Below are positions 1 to 8,928 of a DNA stretch of 64,000 nt, one piece after another; position 1 is the stretch's first letter; every line of letters starts with the position of its first letter. The notes under the pieces are model-generated. The model saw nothing but the letters and a program-made list of their open reading frames with translations, was not told where the DNA came from and made no database searches. The stretch is from the NCBI GenBank assembly GCA_963703125.1, contig OY969790.1, positions 1,302,001 through 1,366,000 of the forward strand, given 5' to 3'. The translations under genes and the position numbers were made by a program. The stretch is from MFD04716-140 sp963703125. Its GTDB lineage: Bacteria > Bacteroidota > Bacteroidia > Flavobacteriales > Flavobacteriaceae.

Positions 1-2
1 AA

Positions 3-470
3 ACCGACGGGGCAGTATTTAGTGAGGGAGCCAATTTTTTTGTCTTGTCCAATCAAAAACAAGACAATTCCTATGCTGAAATTGCAGCGGTAAATACCTA
101 TAATACCTTATCTCTGGAGTATCTTGAAGGAGTGCTCTCCAAGTTCTTGGGGGAAAATAAGTTACAGCCTAATGAAATTGATGTTATTATTCTGGGAAAT
201 AATGGCGACTCATCTTTTGACTCATACTATTCCCAGTTATCGTTAGGTATTTTTAAGAATACCATGCAATTGTATTATAAGCATCTTAGTGGCGAGTTTT
301 ATACCGCTTCTTCCTTCGGATTTTGGTTGGGGTGTAAAATATTGAAGCATCGGACTATCCCGGACGCAGTAAAGTTGAATGAGGTGAGGTCCTCAAAACT
401 TAACACAATTCTCATATATAACCAGTACAGGGGAGAAAACCATAGCTTCACTTTGCTCAGAAAATGCTAA
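3..470 (+). CDS. beta-ketoacyl synthase-like protein, degenerate (5' end outside window)
   Basis: The reading frame is open from the first bases of the window, so the gene starts upstream. The visible 155 residues begin with DGAVFSEGANFFVLS, which matches the conserved region of KAS I/II-type ketosynthases just before their third catalytic segment. Where active KAS enzymes have a His in HGTGT the protein reads NNGDSS. Where they have the Lys..GH motif it reads KHLSGEFYTASSFG. Both catalytic His are therefore replaced, as in chain-length-factor-like partners of an active ketosynthase. The next gene starts inside its last codons. Its place at the head of a FabZ/GT2/MMPL/PaaK series suggests a role in polyene chain building for a flexirubin-type pigment. 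The fold family is fairly sure; the partner role is inferred. Confidence 0.8.
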   Translation, partial: TDGAVFSEGANFFVLSNQKQDNSYAEIAAVNTYNTLSLEYLEGVLSKFLGENKLQPNEIDVIILGNNGDSSFDSYYSQLSLGIFKNTMQLYYKHLSGEFYTASSFGFWLGCKILKHRTIPDAVKLNEVRSSKLNTILIYNQYRGENHSFTLLRKC

Positions 471-1243
471 GGTTCGGTACCATCAACATTATAGTAGGAA
501 TCGTTTTGACGGTTCTAATTATTTTACACCTTTCCTATGGGATAATTGCTTGGTGGGCCTATTTTCTGCTGGGAATTTTTTGGTTACAGCTTACGGTTAT
601 AGGTTCCTTTCATATGCGATGGAACTATCATATGAAATCGCTACACTCAAACAAAAGTATTTCTCAAAACCATATCGCTTTGACCTTTGATGATGGTCCC
701 CACCCCGAATTTACACCTAAAATCTTGGCCCTTCTCAAAGAGTTTGACATGCATGCCACCTTTTTCTGCATAGGTAAAAATATGGAAGTCTATCCCGAAA
801 TGTTGCAGAAAATAATAGATGCAGGTCATTTGGTCGGCAATCACACCTATTCGCACTCGAACTTCTTTGGTTTTTTTAGCACTAAAAGAATGGTTGCAGA
901 GCTTCAAAAAACGAATTCAATTATCTATGAGATTACGGGTAAGAAGGTAAGACTTTACCGACCCGCTTTCGGTGTGACCAATCCCAATATTAAAAAGGCC
1001 GTCCATGCGACTTCCATGAAATCTATTGGCTGGAACGTTCGCTCCTTGGATACGACAAATAGACCCGAGGATATCATTCTTAAAAGAATTACCAAAAAAC
1101 TCGCGAAGGGGGATATTGTTTTGCTTCATGATACAAGCGCAAAAACAGTGAATGTTTTGGAACAGTTATTGTTATTTTTGAAAAAAAAACAATTACAATC
1201 GGTCTCAGTTGACCAATTGCTAGCTATTGAAGCCTATGCGTAG
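464..1243 (+). CDS. polysaccharide deacetylase (NodB) family protein
   Basis: 259 residues. An N-terminal membrane segment (about residues 8-47) is followed by a NodB-type deacetylase domain: TFDDGPH at 74-80 (catalytic Asp and metal Asp), NHTYSH at 126-131 (metal His pair), RPAFG near 165 and LLHD near 220. The family removes N- or O-acyl groups using a divalent metal. The ATG overlaps the end of the ketosynthase gene by 7 bases, so the two are translationally coupled. Such a gene is a regular member of flexirubin-type clusters, where the substrate is not known to me. The domain is oriented for the membrane face or periplasm, judging by the N-terminal anchor. Confidence 0.85.
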   Translation: MLRFGTINIIVGIVLTVLIILHLSYGIIAWWAYFLLGIFWLQLTVIGSFHMRWNYHMKSLHSNKSISQNHIALTFDDGPHPEFTPKILALLKEFDMHATFFCIGKNMEVYPEMLQKIIDAGHLVGNHTYSHSNFFGFFSTKRMVAELQKTNSIIYEITGKKVRLYRPAFGVTNPNIKKAVHATSMKSIGWNVRSLDTTNRPEDIILKRITKKLAKGDIVLLHDTSAKTVNVLEQLLLFLKKKQLQSVSVDQLLAIEAYA

Positions 1244-1853
1244 CCTGGTTTATATATTTCTATTTTCATTGTCCGTACTCGGCGCACAGACCAAAATGAG
1301 CGTTGCCGATGCCAATGCGCTTCAAAAATTGGTCAAAGAGCAAGCGTTAAACACCAAGACTATTAGTAGCGACTTTACGCAGTTCAAACACATGGACTTC
1401 TTGTCCAATGATATTGAATCCAGTGGAAAGTTGTCGTTCAAGGCACCGGACATGGTCAAATGGGAATACCAAAAACCATTTGTTTATTCGGTACTGTTCA
1501 AGAATGAAACTCTTTATATTAACAATGAAGGTGAAAAGAGTAATGTTGATTTGGGAGGCAACAAGCTTTTCAAACAGCTTAGCAAGTTAATTGCGGACAG
1601 CATAAAAGGCGACATGTTTGACAGTAATGAATTTAACATCTCGTATTTCAAAGAGGAGCTGGGCAGTGAGGTGCGTTTTGCGCCGAAAGATTCCAATTTT
1701 TCCAAATACATCAAAGAATTCCATCTTAAATTCAATCAGAAAGGGGAAGTACTGGAGGTAAAAATGGTGGAACCTTCCGACGACTACACACAAATTGTTT
1801 TCTCAAATCGAAGGACAAACCAAAATCTTCCAGATGCGGTATTTGCTAATTAG
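1236..1853 (+). CDS. LolA-like outer membrane lipoprotein carrier protein
   Basis: The ATG at 1236 is preferred over a TTG nine bases upstream; it overlaps the deacetylase stop by 8 bases. 205 residues with a signal peptide (MRSLVYIFLFSLSVLGAQ) and a LolA-type beta sandwich: the pattern SGKLSFKAPDMVKWEY at about 62-77 is characteristic of LolA (hydrophobic-cavity chaperone for lipoproteins). Paralogues of LolA are found in aryl polyene and flexirubin clusters, where they are thought to carry the hydrophobic pigment or a lipid-linked precursor across the periplasm. It need not be the housekeeping LolA. The assignment to the fold is firm; the cargo is inferred from context. Confidence 0.85.
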   Translation: MRSLVYIFLFSLSVLGAQTKMSVADANALQKLVKEQALNTKTISSDFTQFKHMDFLSNDIESSGKLSFKAPDMVKWEYQKPFVYSVLFKNETLYINNEGEKSNVDLGGNKLFKQLSKLIADSIKGDMFDSNEFNISYFKEELGSEVRFAPKDSNFSKYIKEFHLKFNQKGEVLEVKMVEPSDDYTQIVFSNRRTNQNLPDAVFAN

Positions 1854-2445
1854 CATAGCGGCATTATTTATTGTTTCCTGTGCTTCCTATCCAAAAAGGA
1901 ACAGATTCCAGCCTTCCGAACCATCTTTAACCCATATTTCGAACCCGTTTTTTTCAGATTCCCAAAAGGATTATATCTACAAGGCAGACCTATCAATTTA
2001 TAAAAAGAGATTGAGTGGTATCCTTATCATTAAAAAGTTGGGCGAAGCAAAGCACAGGGTAGTCTTCACAACTGAAATGGGCAATAAAATCTTCGATTTT
2101 ACGTTTTTGGGAGACAATTTCAAGATAAATTACATCTTGGATGAAATAGATAAAAAACTTATAATCAATATTCTAAAAAATGATTTTAGAGCCCTGACAT
2201 CTGAAAAACATTTGATTGCGAAGGCCTTTAGATTCAATCTACAAAAGGTGTTTGAAACGAAGATTGAAAACTCTAAATACTATTATTTCTTTAATACGGA
2301 TGCTATGTTATCCAGAATGGTAAGGTCAAAAAATGGCAAGGAAAAAGTTGCCTTTGAGTTTACTGAAATCGATAAAACAAATGCAACCCGAATTGAAATT
2401 TTACATAAGAATATTAAACTTTCAATTGTATTAAAAGCCATTTAA
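1834..2445 (+). CDS. conserved lipoprotein of the flexirubin-type cluster
   Basis: 203 residues. The ATG at 1834 starts inside the last 20 bases of the LolA-like gene and gives a clear lipoprotein signal (MRYLLISIAALFIVSCAS, lipobox VSC), so this start is chosen over the longer upstream frame. The mature part is lysine rich and lacks motifs I recognise. Strong overlap with the LolA-like gene argues that the products work together, perhaps as the outer-membrane receptor (LolB-like role) for the carrier. That role is inference from position and lipidation only. Confidence 0.7.
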   Translation: MRYLLISIAALFIVSCASYPKRNRFQPSEPSLTHISNPFFSDSQKDYIYKADLSIYKKRLSGILIIKKLGEAKHRVVFTTEMGNKIFDFTFLGDNFKINYILDEIDKKLIINILKNDFRALTSEKHLIAKAFRFNLQKVFETKIENSKYYYFFNTDAMLSRMVRSKNGKEKVAFEFTEIDKTNATRIEILHKNIKLSIVLKAI

Positions 2446-2446
2446 A

Positions 2447-3034
2447 ATGAAGAGATTATTATTTTTTATAGCATTGGCAGTAGTATCCACATCTGCATTT
2501 TCCCAATCCAAAGCTAGGTTTGGGTTAAAAATGGGCGTCAATAGTTCAAAAATTACCAATACCTCTTTACATTCAAAAAGAGCTTTGTATGCAGGTGCAT
2601 TGTTGGATGTGCGATTTAGCGATTCTTACGCCTTGCAACCAGAAATCACATATTCCAATCAAGGAGCCCGTTCAGAACAGTCAAACGACAACGATCTCAG
2701 AATAAATTATATCTCCGTTGGGGTTGCCAATAAATTATTTGTAAGTCAAGACCATAAATTTCATTTGATCGTAGGCCCTAGTCTTGACATGAACTTTGAC
2801 GATAACTTTGTAAACCTTGTAAACAGTAATGGCGACTCTAAGGCCACACCCTTTGATTTTGCGATTTTTGGCGGACTGGGCTATGAGTTTTCCTCAGGGT
2901 TAATATTGGAAGGTAGGTTTAAACAAGGCTTGATCAATGTAGATCTTTTCAGTGATGACTTTAATTCCGAGTTTTATAGCGAAGGTGCCACATTAAATGC
3001 ACTTTTTCAATTCGGTATTGCCTATAAATTTTAA
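2447..3034 (+). CDS. outer membrane beta-barrel protein (PorT/OmpW-like)
   Basis: 195 residues. Signal peptide MKRLLFFIALAVVSTSAFSQ with cleavage after FSQ. The mature protein opens with RFGLKMGVN and ends LFQFGIAYKF; alternating hydrophobic residues and a terminal aromatic Phe are typical of small 8-stranded outer-membrane barrels of Bacteroidota. It begins two bases after the preceding lipoprotein gene. In a pigment cluster it could be part of the outer-membrane step, since flexirubins sit in the outer membrane. Function beyond the fold is not shown by the sequence. Confidence 0.75.
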   Translation: MKRLLFFIALAVVSTSAFSQSKARFGLKMGVNSSKITNTSLHSKRALYAGALLDVRFSDSYALQPEITYSNQGARSEQSNDNDLRINYISVGVANKLFVSQDHKFHLIVGPSLDMNFDDNFVNLVNSNGDSKATPFDFAIFGGLGYEFSSGLILEGRFKQGLINVDLFSDDFNSEFYSEGATLNALFQFGIAYKF

Positions 3035-3107
3035 TTCTCCAAAAAACTGTGTACTCCTCAGTACAATTCTATACACTCAAATATTTTGAAAGATTTATAT
3101 TTGTTGT

Positions 3108-3491
3108 ATGGATAACGAAATGTTAATAGAAGATCTTTACACGATAAAGACCTTTGAGAACAATGGGAGTGAGGTCATCGCCACCATTCATTTAAATAAG
3201 GACCACGAGATTTTCAAAGGGCATTTTCCAGGGAATCCCGTAATGCCGGGAGTTTGCATGATTCAGATTATCAAGGAATTAACTGAAAAGGCGACTGAAG
3301 AAAATTTATTTCTTTCCATGTGCTCCAACATTAAATTTATGGCCATCATAAATCCTTATAAAAATGATGAGCTCAAATTGAATATAGACATTTCACAAGT
3401 TGATAATGAAGTAAAAGTTAAAAACTCCACTTTTTTTGAGGATACTTTGGCACTGAAATTGAACGCCACTTTTAAAATTGTCGGTCAATGA
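3108..3491 (+). CDS. FabZ-like 3-hydroxyacyl-ACP dehydratase (hotdog fold)
   Basis: 127 residues. GHFPGNPVMPG at 38-48 is the FabZ/FabA signature; the His in GHFP is the catalytic His. FabZ has an acidic residue in the central helix (usually ExxAQ after VMPGV), but here that stretch reads CMIQIIKELTEK, so the usual Glu position is altered. The enzyme would dehydrate 3-hydroxyacyl-ACP during polyene chain extension. Slightly shorter than housekeeping FabZ (about 145). The gene is coupled to the next by an ATGA overlap. The dehydratase family is clear; activity depends on whether the changed central helix still supplies the acid. Confidence 0.8.
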   Translation: MDNEMLIEDLYTIKTFENNGSEVIATIHLNKDHEIFKGHFPGNPVMPGVCMIQIIKELTEKATEENLFLSMCSNIKFMAIINPYKNDELKLNIDISQVDNEVKVKNSTFFEDTLALKLNATFKIVGQ

Positions 3492-3976
3492 AAATCATCA
3501 TTTCAATTCTGTTCCTTTTTATTGCAATTGGGTCTTCGCCCGAATTATCGCAAATGAGGAAGAATTACCCAAAGGCGAACGCCAGTGAAGAAATTACCAA
3601 TGAATTGTTCAAAGAGCTAGCTTCCATCAAAAATTCGGAAAATTCCATTTTGACAGCCTACAAAGGAGCCGTTTATACCTTAAAGGCCAAATTTGCAAAA
3701 GGCGTAAAAAATAAAAAAGAATATTTTAAGGTTGGGGTAGAACTTATTGAAAGTTCCATTGCAGCGGCCCCGGATAATATCGAAATAAGATGCCTGCGCT
3801 TAAGCGTACAAGAAAACTCACCTAAAATAGTGGGTTATAAATCTAACATAAAAGAAGACAAGGAATTTATACTGGCCCATTTCAAAGGCACTGGTTCCAA
3901 TGAAGTAAAGGAGTTCGTAAAAAACTTTGCACAGCAATCCTCGCTCTTTGAGGACTCAGAAAAACAATTGTTTTAG
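3488..3976 (+). CDS. hypothetical secreted protein of the flexirubin-type cluster
   Basis: 162 residues, starting in the ATGA overlap with the FabZ-like gene. Residues 1-17 (MKIIISILFLFIAIGSS) look like a signal peptide. The rest is helical and charged, with a SSIAAAPDNIEIRCLRLSVQ stretch that resembles a single TPR-like helix pair. I do not recognise a named family. The tight overlap places it in the pigment operon, and a periplasmic position would match the neighbouring carrier and barrel genes. Confidence 0.6.
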   Translation: MKIIISILFLFIAIGSSPELSQMRKNYPKANASEEITNELFKELASIKNSENSILTAYKGAVYTLKAKFAKGVKNKKEYFKVGVELIESSIAAAPDNIEIRCLRLSVQENSPKIVGYKSNIKEDKEFILAHFKGTGSNEVKEFVKNFAQQSSLFEDSEKQLF

Positions 3977-4046
3977 CACTTGCATTCCGTATCTTTACAG
4001 TGCATAAAATCTACCTAAAAAAGGGAGATTTGAACAAATATCAGCG

Positions 4047-5249
4047 GTGCCTACCACTTCATTGTCCATTAAAGAATATATGGCGCGACATCAATGTTGT
4101 GTAATCGTCCCTACTTTCAATAATGACAAAACACTGCGAAGAGTACTGGACGGCATACTCCTTTATACCTCTGATATAATTGTGGTCAACGATGGTTCAA
4201 CGGATACCACAGGTGAAATCCTCGAAACCTATCAACAACTACAAATATTAAGGTTGGCAACGAACAAAGGCAAAGGAAACGCCCTGAACCTAGGTTTTAA
4301 AAAAGCGGTTGAATTAGGCTATGATTTTGCCATCACAATTGATTCCGATGGCCAACATTTTCCGGAAGACATGGCCATTTTCTTAACGGCACTTGACGAA
4401 GCTAAATCAAAAAATGTACTGCTCATTGGAGCTAGGAACATGGGAGATGAAACGGTGCCTAAAAAAAGCAGTTTCGGAAACAAGTTCTCAAACTTTTGGT
4501 TCTGGTTTGAAACAGGAACTTGGCTCAATGATACACAATGCGGGTATAGATTGTACCCACTACACTCTTTAAAAGACCTAACATTTTACACATCAAAATT
4601 TGAGTTTGAAATTGAGGTCATCGTACGGGCATCTTGGAAGGGCATCGAGGTGAAAAATGTACCTATAAAGGTTTTGTATGACAAAACTGAAAGGGTGTCA
4701 CATTTTAGACCTGTTGCAGATTTTATAAGAATCAGCATTCTTAATACCTGCCTTGTAATCATAGCGTTGTTCTACATAAAACCCAGGGACCTTTTTCGCA
4801 AGTTTAAAAAAAAAGGATTGAGGCGTTTTTTCTATGAAGATTTCTTGCAAAATGAAGATTCACCACAAAAAAAAGCATTATCAATTGCGTTAGGAATTTT
4901 TATAGGTCTCTCCCCTTTCTGGGGATTTCAAACGGTACTGGTCATTTTTTTATCCTTTTTTTTGAACTTGAACAAGGTCATTTCCTTTGCCTTTTCAAAT
5001 ATTAGCCTTCCACCTTTCATTCCTTTTATACTATTTGTGAGTTCCAAAGTAGGCCAATGGGTTACAGGGCAGGAATTTTCATATAGTCTAAATGAAATCT
5101 CCCAAAATTTTGACTTCCTAGAGCACTTGGAAACCTATGTTGTAGGCAGTCTCATTCTATCTTCCTTTTCGGCAATAATTTTGGGATTATTGGCCTATGC
5201 TTTTTTTTCGATCTTTGACCGCAGGAAAACAACGATTCAAAATGGGTAA
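4047..5249 (+). CDS. family 2 glycosyltransferase fused to DUF2062
   Basis: 400 residues from a GTG; an ATG at 4080 is a possible alternative that keeps the whole domain. Residues 18-240 are a GT-A domain close to dolichyl-phosphate mannose synthases: VPTFNN at 21-26, VVNDGSTD at 46-53 and the nucleotide/metal motif IDSDG at 98-102. Residues about 265-395 form a DUF2062 membrane domain with several hydrophobic segments. This fusion is a standard component of aryl polyene and flexirubin clusters, where it probably decorates a lipid or pigment head group at the inner membrane. The following gene starts 8 bases before this one ends. Confidence 0.85.
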   Translation: MPTTSLSIKEYMARHQCCVIVPTFNNDKTLRRVLDGILLYTSDIIVVNDGSTDTTGEILETYQQLQILRLATNKGKGNALNLGFKKAVELGYDFAITIDSDGQHFPEDMAIFLTALDEAKSKNVLLIGARNMGDETVPKKSSFGNKFSNFWFWFETGTWLNDTQCGYRLYPLHSLKDLTFYTSKFEFEIEVIVRASWKGIEVKNVPIKVLYDKTERVSHFRPVADFIRISILNTCLVIIALFYIKPRDLFRKFKKKGLRRFFYEDFLQNEDSPQKKALSIALGIFIGLSPFWGFQTVLVIFLSFFLNLNKVISFAFSNISLPPFIPFILFVSSKVGQWVTGQEFSYSLNEISQNFDFLEHLETYVVGSLILSSFSAIILGLLAYAFFSIFDRRKTTIQNG

Positions 5250-8200
5250 GTTTTTCATTGGCCTGTACCAATTCATAACAAGGCACCGCCCACTAAGTGG
5301 CATAGGGCTTTTGTTGGTTGTGCTAGGGCTTGTCATGGTCGCTTCCAAAATAGAGTTTGAAGAGGATATTAGCAAGCTCATCCCAATACATTCAGAAAAC
5401 CAGGACCTGGAGAAGGTGCTGAAAACCGTAAATTTTACGGATAAAATAATGGTGAACATCCAACGACGACCCCAGGGTTCCCTTGTTGATATGACCTCCT
5501 ATGCAACGCAATTTTTAGACAGTTTAAATACCTCTTCAAAAGAATTCATCAAGAATATTCAAGGAAAAGTACAGGACGAGGATATAGAAAAAACATTGGA
5601 CTTCGTTTATGAAAACTTACCCCTGTTTTTGGATACCGGCGATTATTCAAAAATTCGACAAAAACTTTCAAAAGACAGTATAACCCGTATTACCAAGGAA
5701 AATTACAAAACCTTGATCTCTCCCTCTGGGATCGTGGCAAAAAAAACAATCGTACAAGATCCATTGGGGCTTTCGTTCATAGCGCTTAAAAAATTGCAGC
5801 AACTCGGTGTTGGAGATGGATTTAAACTCGTTGACGGATTTTTGGTCAGCAAAGATGAGCAGAACATAATTCTGTTTTTAACCCCACGCTACCCTTCCAA
5901 CGAAACTGCAAAAAATGAAGTTTTTGTTGACAATATATATCGGGTACAAAACCGTCTCAACCAAGGTTACGATCAAAAAGTAATGGGTGAAAGTTTCGGT
6001 GCAACCTTGATTGCCGTTGCCAATGCGCAACAAATTAAAAAGGACATTCAATTTACGGCAGGCATTGCAATGACTGTTTTGCTAATTCTCCTGGTTCTTT
6101 TTTACAAAAAATTGACCATTCCCATAATTCTATTTTTGCCCACGCTATTTGGCTGTTTGGTGGCAATATCCTTTTTATATCTATTGCGCACCCGAATTTC
6201 AGCTATTTCTTTAGGAATTGGATCTGTTTTGATCGGCGTTACCCTTGACTATGCCCTGCATATATTGACCCATATTAGAAATGGCAACCCCATCAGCAAC
6301 TTGTATAAAGAAGTTGCCCCCTCTATTTTAATGAGTGCCTTGACTACAGCGGCAGCTTTTTTATGTTTGCTTTTTGTGAATTCACAAGCACTTCAAGACT
6401 TGGGAATTTTTGCGGCTGTGAGTGTTCTGGGTGCTTCAATTTTTGCATTGTTGGTTATTCCACAGATCTATAGGACCACCGTAGACAAAGAAAAGAAACC
6501 TACCATTTTAGACCGCTTGGCATCCTATGATTTCGGCAGAAGTAAATGGGCGATCGGGTTGGTGGCCCTTTTATTGATCACGAGTGTTTTCACCCATAAT
6601 AGGGTCATTTTTAATAAGGACATTGCCAAACTAAATTTTGTGCCGCGGCACCTGGAAGAAGCCATGGAACGACTGGATACGCTGACCGATATTGGCTCAA
6701 AATCAGTTTACCTGGCTTCCTATGGAACGGACATCCAAAAAGTACTTCAGGCCAATGACTCCCTATATCAAAAACTTATCGGACTCCAGAAAGAACGGAA
6801 AATTTTAGGCTTTAGTTCTGCCGGTGCGTTGGTAAAATCGGATAAACTTCAGCAGTCAAAAATAAAGGCATGGAAAAAGTTTTGGGATTCCAAAACCATT
6901 AAATCAGTACAGGAAAACTTAATAGAAAGCGGGGTACAACTAGGATTTAAACCTACGACTTTCAATAAATTCTACGCATTGTTAAATACTGATTTTGAAC
7001 CTTTGCGACTGGATCATTATAATGTGATCAACACCTTTACCATTGATGACTATATTGCCACGCAGGATAATTTTACCACGGTTACGACATTGGTAAAAGT
7101 AGATCCCTTGCATTTGCAGGAAATAAAGGACACTTTTAAAAATAGTTCCCACAGTCTTTTAATAGATCGTCAAGGCATGAACGAAGCCTTTCTCGGAACC
7201 CTAAAAGACGATTTCAATCGCCTAATTGGTTATTCCATACTAGCGGTTTTGGTTATTTTGTTCTTGTTTTTCAGAAGTCTTTCACTCACTTTGGTAACGA
7301 GCATCCCCATTGTGCTAACATGGTTGTTGACAATTGGCATCATGGGGGTACTGGAAATTGAATTCAATATTTTCAATATTATCATTTCAACATTTGTCTT
7401 CGGTATGGGTGTAGATTACTGCATATTCGTCACGGCTGGGTTACTTGCAGAATACAGAACTGGGGAACATGTATTACCTTCCCATAAAACTTCCATTATT
7501 CTATCCGTAATTACAACTATTCTGGGAGTAGGGGTTTTAATTTTTGCCAAACATCCTGCCTTGTATTCCATTTCATTGGTATCCCTCATCGGTATACTTT
7601 CAGCGGCGTTTGTCGCCTTTACCATTCAGCCTATGCTCTTTCTTTTGTTGATCGGTAGTAAGGATAAAAGGCCCATTTCAATTCGGTACCTTGTGCACTC
7701 GGTTTTGTCTTTTTTGTATTTTGGTTTAGGCGGAATCCTTTTTTCCCTGTATGGGGCCATTGCTTTAAAAATATCGCAGGACAACAGGAATAAGAAACAG
7801 GTTGTATTCCACAAAATGGCTTCCAAGCTGATGAAATCCGTTTTGTACAGCAATCCGTTTGTGAAAAAAAAGGTGGTAAATGAGCCCAAGGAGGATTTTA
7901 AAAAACCGGCCATGATCATTGCCAATCACACCTCTTTCCTAGATAGTCTTGTCATACGAATGTTGAACCCAAATACCATTTTTTTGGTAAACAAATGGGT
8001 CTACAACTCGCCGATTTTTGGGAGTGCGGCCCAATTGGCCGGAGATTATCCAGTATATGAAGGGTTGGAAGACGGCGAGAAATATCTCAATAAAAGGGTA
8101 AAGCAAGGATTCTCGTTAATGGCTTTCCCGGAAGGAAAACGATCGCAGACCCATAAAATAAAACGTTTTCATAAAGGGGCATTCCATTTGGCCGAGCAAT

Positions 8201-8922
8201 TGAAATTGGATGTTCTTCCGGTTCTGATCCATGGAAATTCAGAAGTACTCCCAAGGGGTTCCTTTATCATCAAGGATGGTAGTATTTCAGTGAAAATATT
8301 GGATAGGATTGCCTTTGAAGATAAAAGTTTTGGAACCGATTCAAGAGAACGAACACGCAATATAGGTACGCACATGCGCAACGAATTCCTCAAATTTAGA
8401 CGGGAAATTGAACATGAGACCTATTTTCATAAGTTGGTTATAGAAGATTTTAGATATAAGGGCGATGAAATTTACAAAGAAGTACGCAAGGACCTTAAAA
8501 CGAACAAAGAGGCTTATAAGAAGATAATTGATATTGTAGGACAGGATGATAAGGTACTACACCTTTCAAAAAATAAAGGTCAATTGGATTTCCTATTGGC
8601 ATTGGATTCCATTGACAGAAAAATTATACGTTATATTTCCAATCCGTATTTCAAATCAATTTTCGCAAACAGTTTTATAACACAAAACTATCAGAACATA
8701 CAATTGGCCGACTCAAATGAAGACCTAATGTTTCAAAATGGCAATGTACTGATATGCGATTCGGAATCACTTGATCTGAACGTTTGGGAAACCAAAATCC
8801 GACATGAAATTGGTATCTTAATTATCCTGAATGGTCTTTCCGAAGTCGAATTTCAAAATTTAAATTCGTTTGGTTTCCGTACAAACTTTCAAAATGATAG
8901 CTTTATCATACTGAAAAAGTAA
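5242..8922 (+). CDS. MMPL/RND-type exporter fused to acyltransferase and methyltransferase-like domain
   Basis: The ATG at 5242 (8-base overlap with the GT2 gene) gives 1226 residues. Residues 1-800 form an RND/MMPL exporter in two repeats: each has a long periplasmic loop followed by a membrane bundle (GVTLDYALHI and GMGVDYCIFV are the paired TM4-type motifs). Residues about 890-1040 are a PlsC-type lysophospholipid acyltransferase with NHTSFLD near 895 (HX4D box) and FPEGKRS near 961. The last 180 residues resemble the class I methyltransferase that closes the trifunctional form of this family, but the SAM-binding glycine loop is not visible (VLHLSKNKGQ). It likely acylates and exports pigment-linked lipid. 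Domain calls are firm except the last. Confidence 0.85.
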   Translation: MGKFFIGLYQFITRHRPLSGIGLLLVVLGLVMVASKIEFEEDISKLIPIHSENQDLEKVLKTVNFTDKIMVNIQRRPQGSLVDMTSYATQFLDSLNTSSKEFIKNIQGKVQDEDIEKTLDFVYENLPLFLDTGDYSKIRQKLSKDSITRITKENYKTLISPSGIVAKKTIVQDPLGLSFIALKKLQQLGVGDGFKLVDGFLVSKDEQNIILFLTPRYPSNETAKNEVFVDNIYRVQNRLNQGYDQKVMGESFGATLIAVANAQQIKKDIQFTAGIAMTVLLILLVLFYKKLTIPIILFLPTLFGCLVAISFLYLLRTRISAISLGIGSVLIGVTLDYALHILTHIRNGNPISNLYKEVAPSILMSALTTAAAFLCLLFVNSQALQDLGIFAAVSVLGASIFALLVIPQIYRTTVDKEKKPTILDRLASYDFGRSKWAIGLVALLLITSVFTHNRVIFNKDIAKLNFVPRHLEEAMERLDTLTDIGSKSVYLASYGTDIQKVLQANDSLYQKLIGLQKERKILGFSSAGALVKSDKLQQSKIKAWKKFWDSKTIKSVQENLIESGVQLGFKPTTFNKFYALLNTDFEPLRLDHYNVINTFTIDDYIATQDNFTTVTTLVKVDPLHLQEIKDTFKNSSHSLLIDRQGMNEAFLGTLKDDFNRLIGYSILAVLVILFLFFRSLSLTLVTSIPIVLTWLLTIGIMGVLEIEFNIFNIIISTFVFGMGVDYCIFVTAGLLAEYRTGEHVLPSHKTSIILSVITTILGVGVLIFAKHPALYSISLVSLIGILSAAFVAFTIQPMLFLLLIGSKDKRPISIRYLVHSVLSFLYFGLGGILFSLYGAIALKISQDNRNKKQVVFHKMASKLMKSVLYSNPFVKKKVVNEPKEDFKKPAMIIANHTSFLDSLVIRMLNPNTIFLVNKWVYNSPIFGSAAQLAGDYPVYEGLEDGEKYLNKRVKQGFSLMAFPEGKRSQTHKIKRFHKGAFHLAEQLKLDVLPVLIHGNSEVLPRGSFIIKDGSISVKILDRIAFEDKSFGTDSRERTRNIGTHMRNEFLKFRREIEHETYFHKLVIEDFRYKGDEIYKEVRKDLKTNKEAYKKIIDIVGQDDKVLHLSKNKGQLDFLLALDSIDRKIIRYISNPYFKSIFANSFITQNYQNIQLADSNEDLMFQNGNVLICDSESLDLNVWETKIRHEIGILIILNGLSEVEFQNLNSFGFRTNFQNDSFIILKK

Positions 8923-8928
8923 AACAGA

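Noticed and set aside
3050..3065. Palindrome TGTACT-CCTC-AGTACA
   Set aside because: Only six base pairs and no T-run; too short to call a terminator or an operator.
3096..3103. TATATTTG, a perfect match to the Bacteroidota -7 box TAnnTTTG
   Set aside because: It ends only four bases before the FabZ-like start codon and lacks a TTG at the right distance upstream, so a promoter here would give almost no leader.
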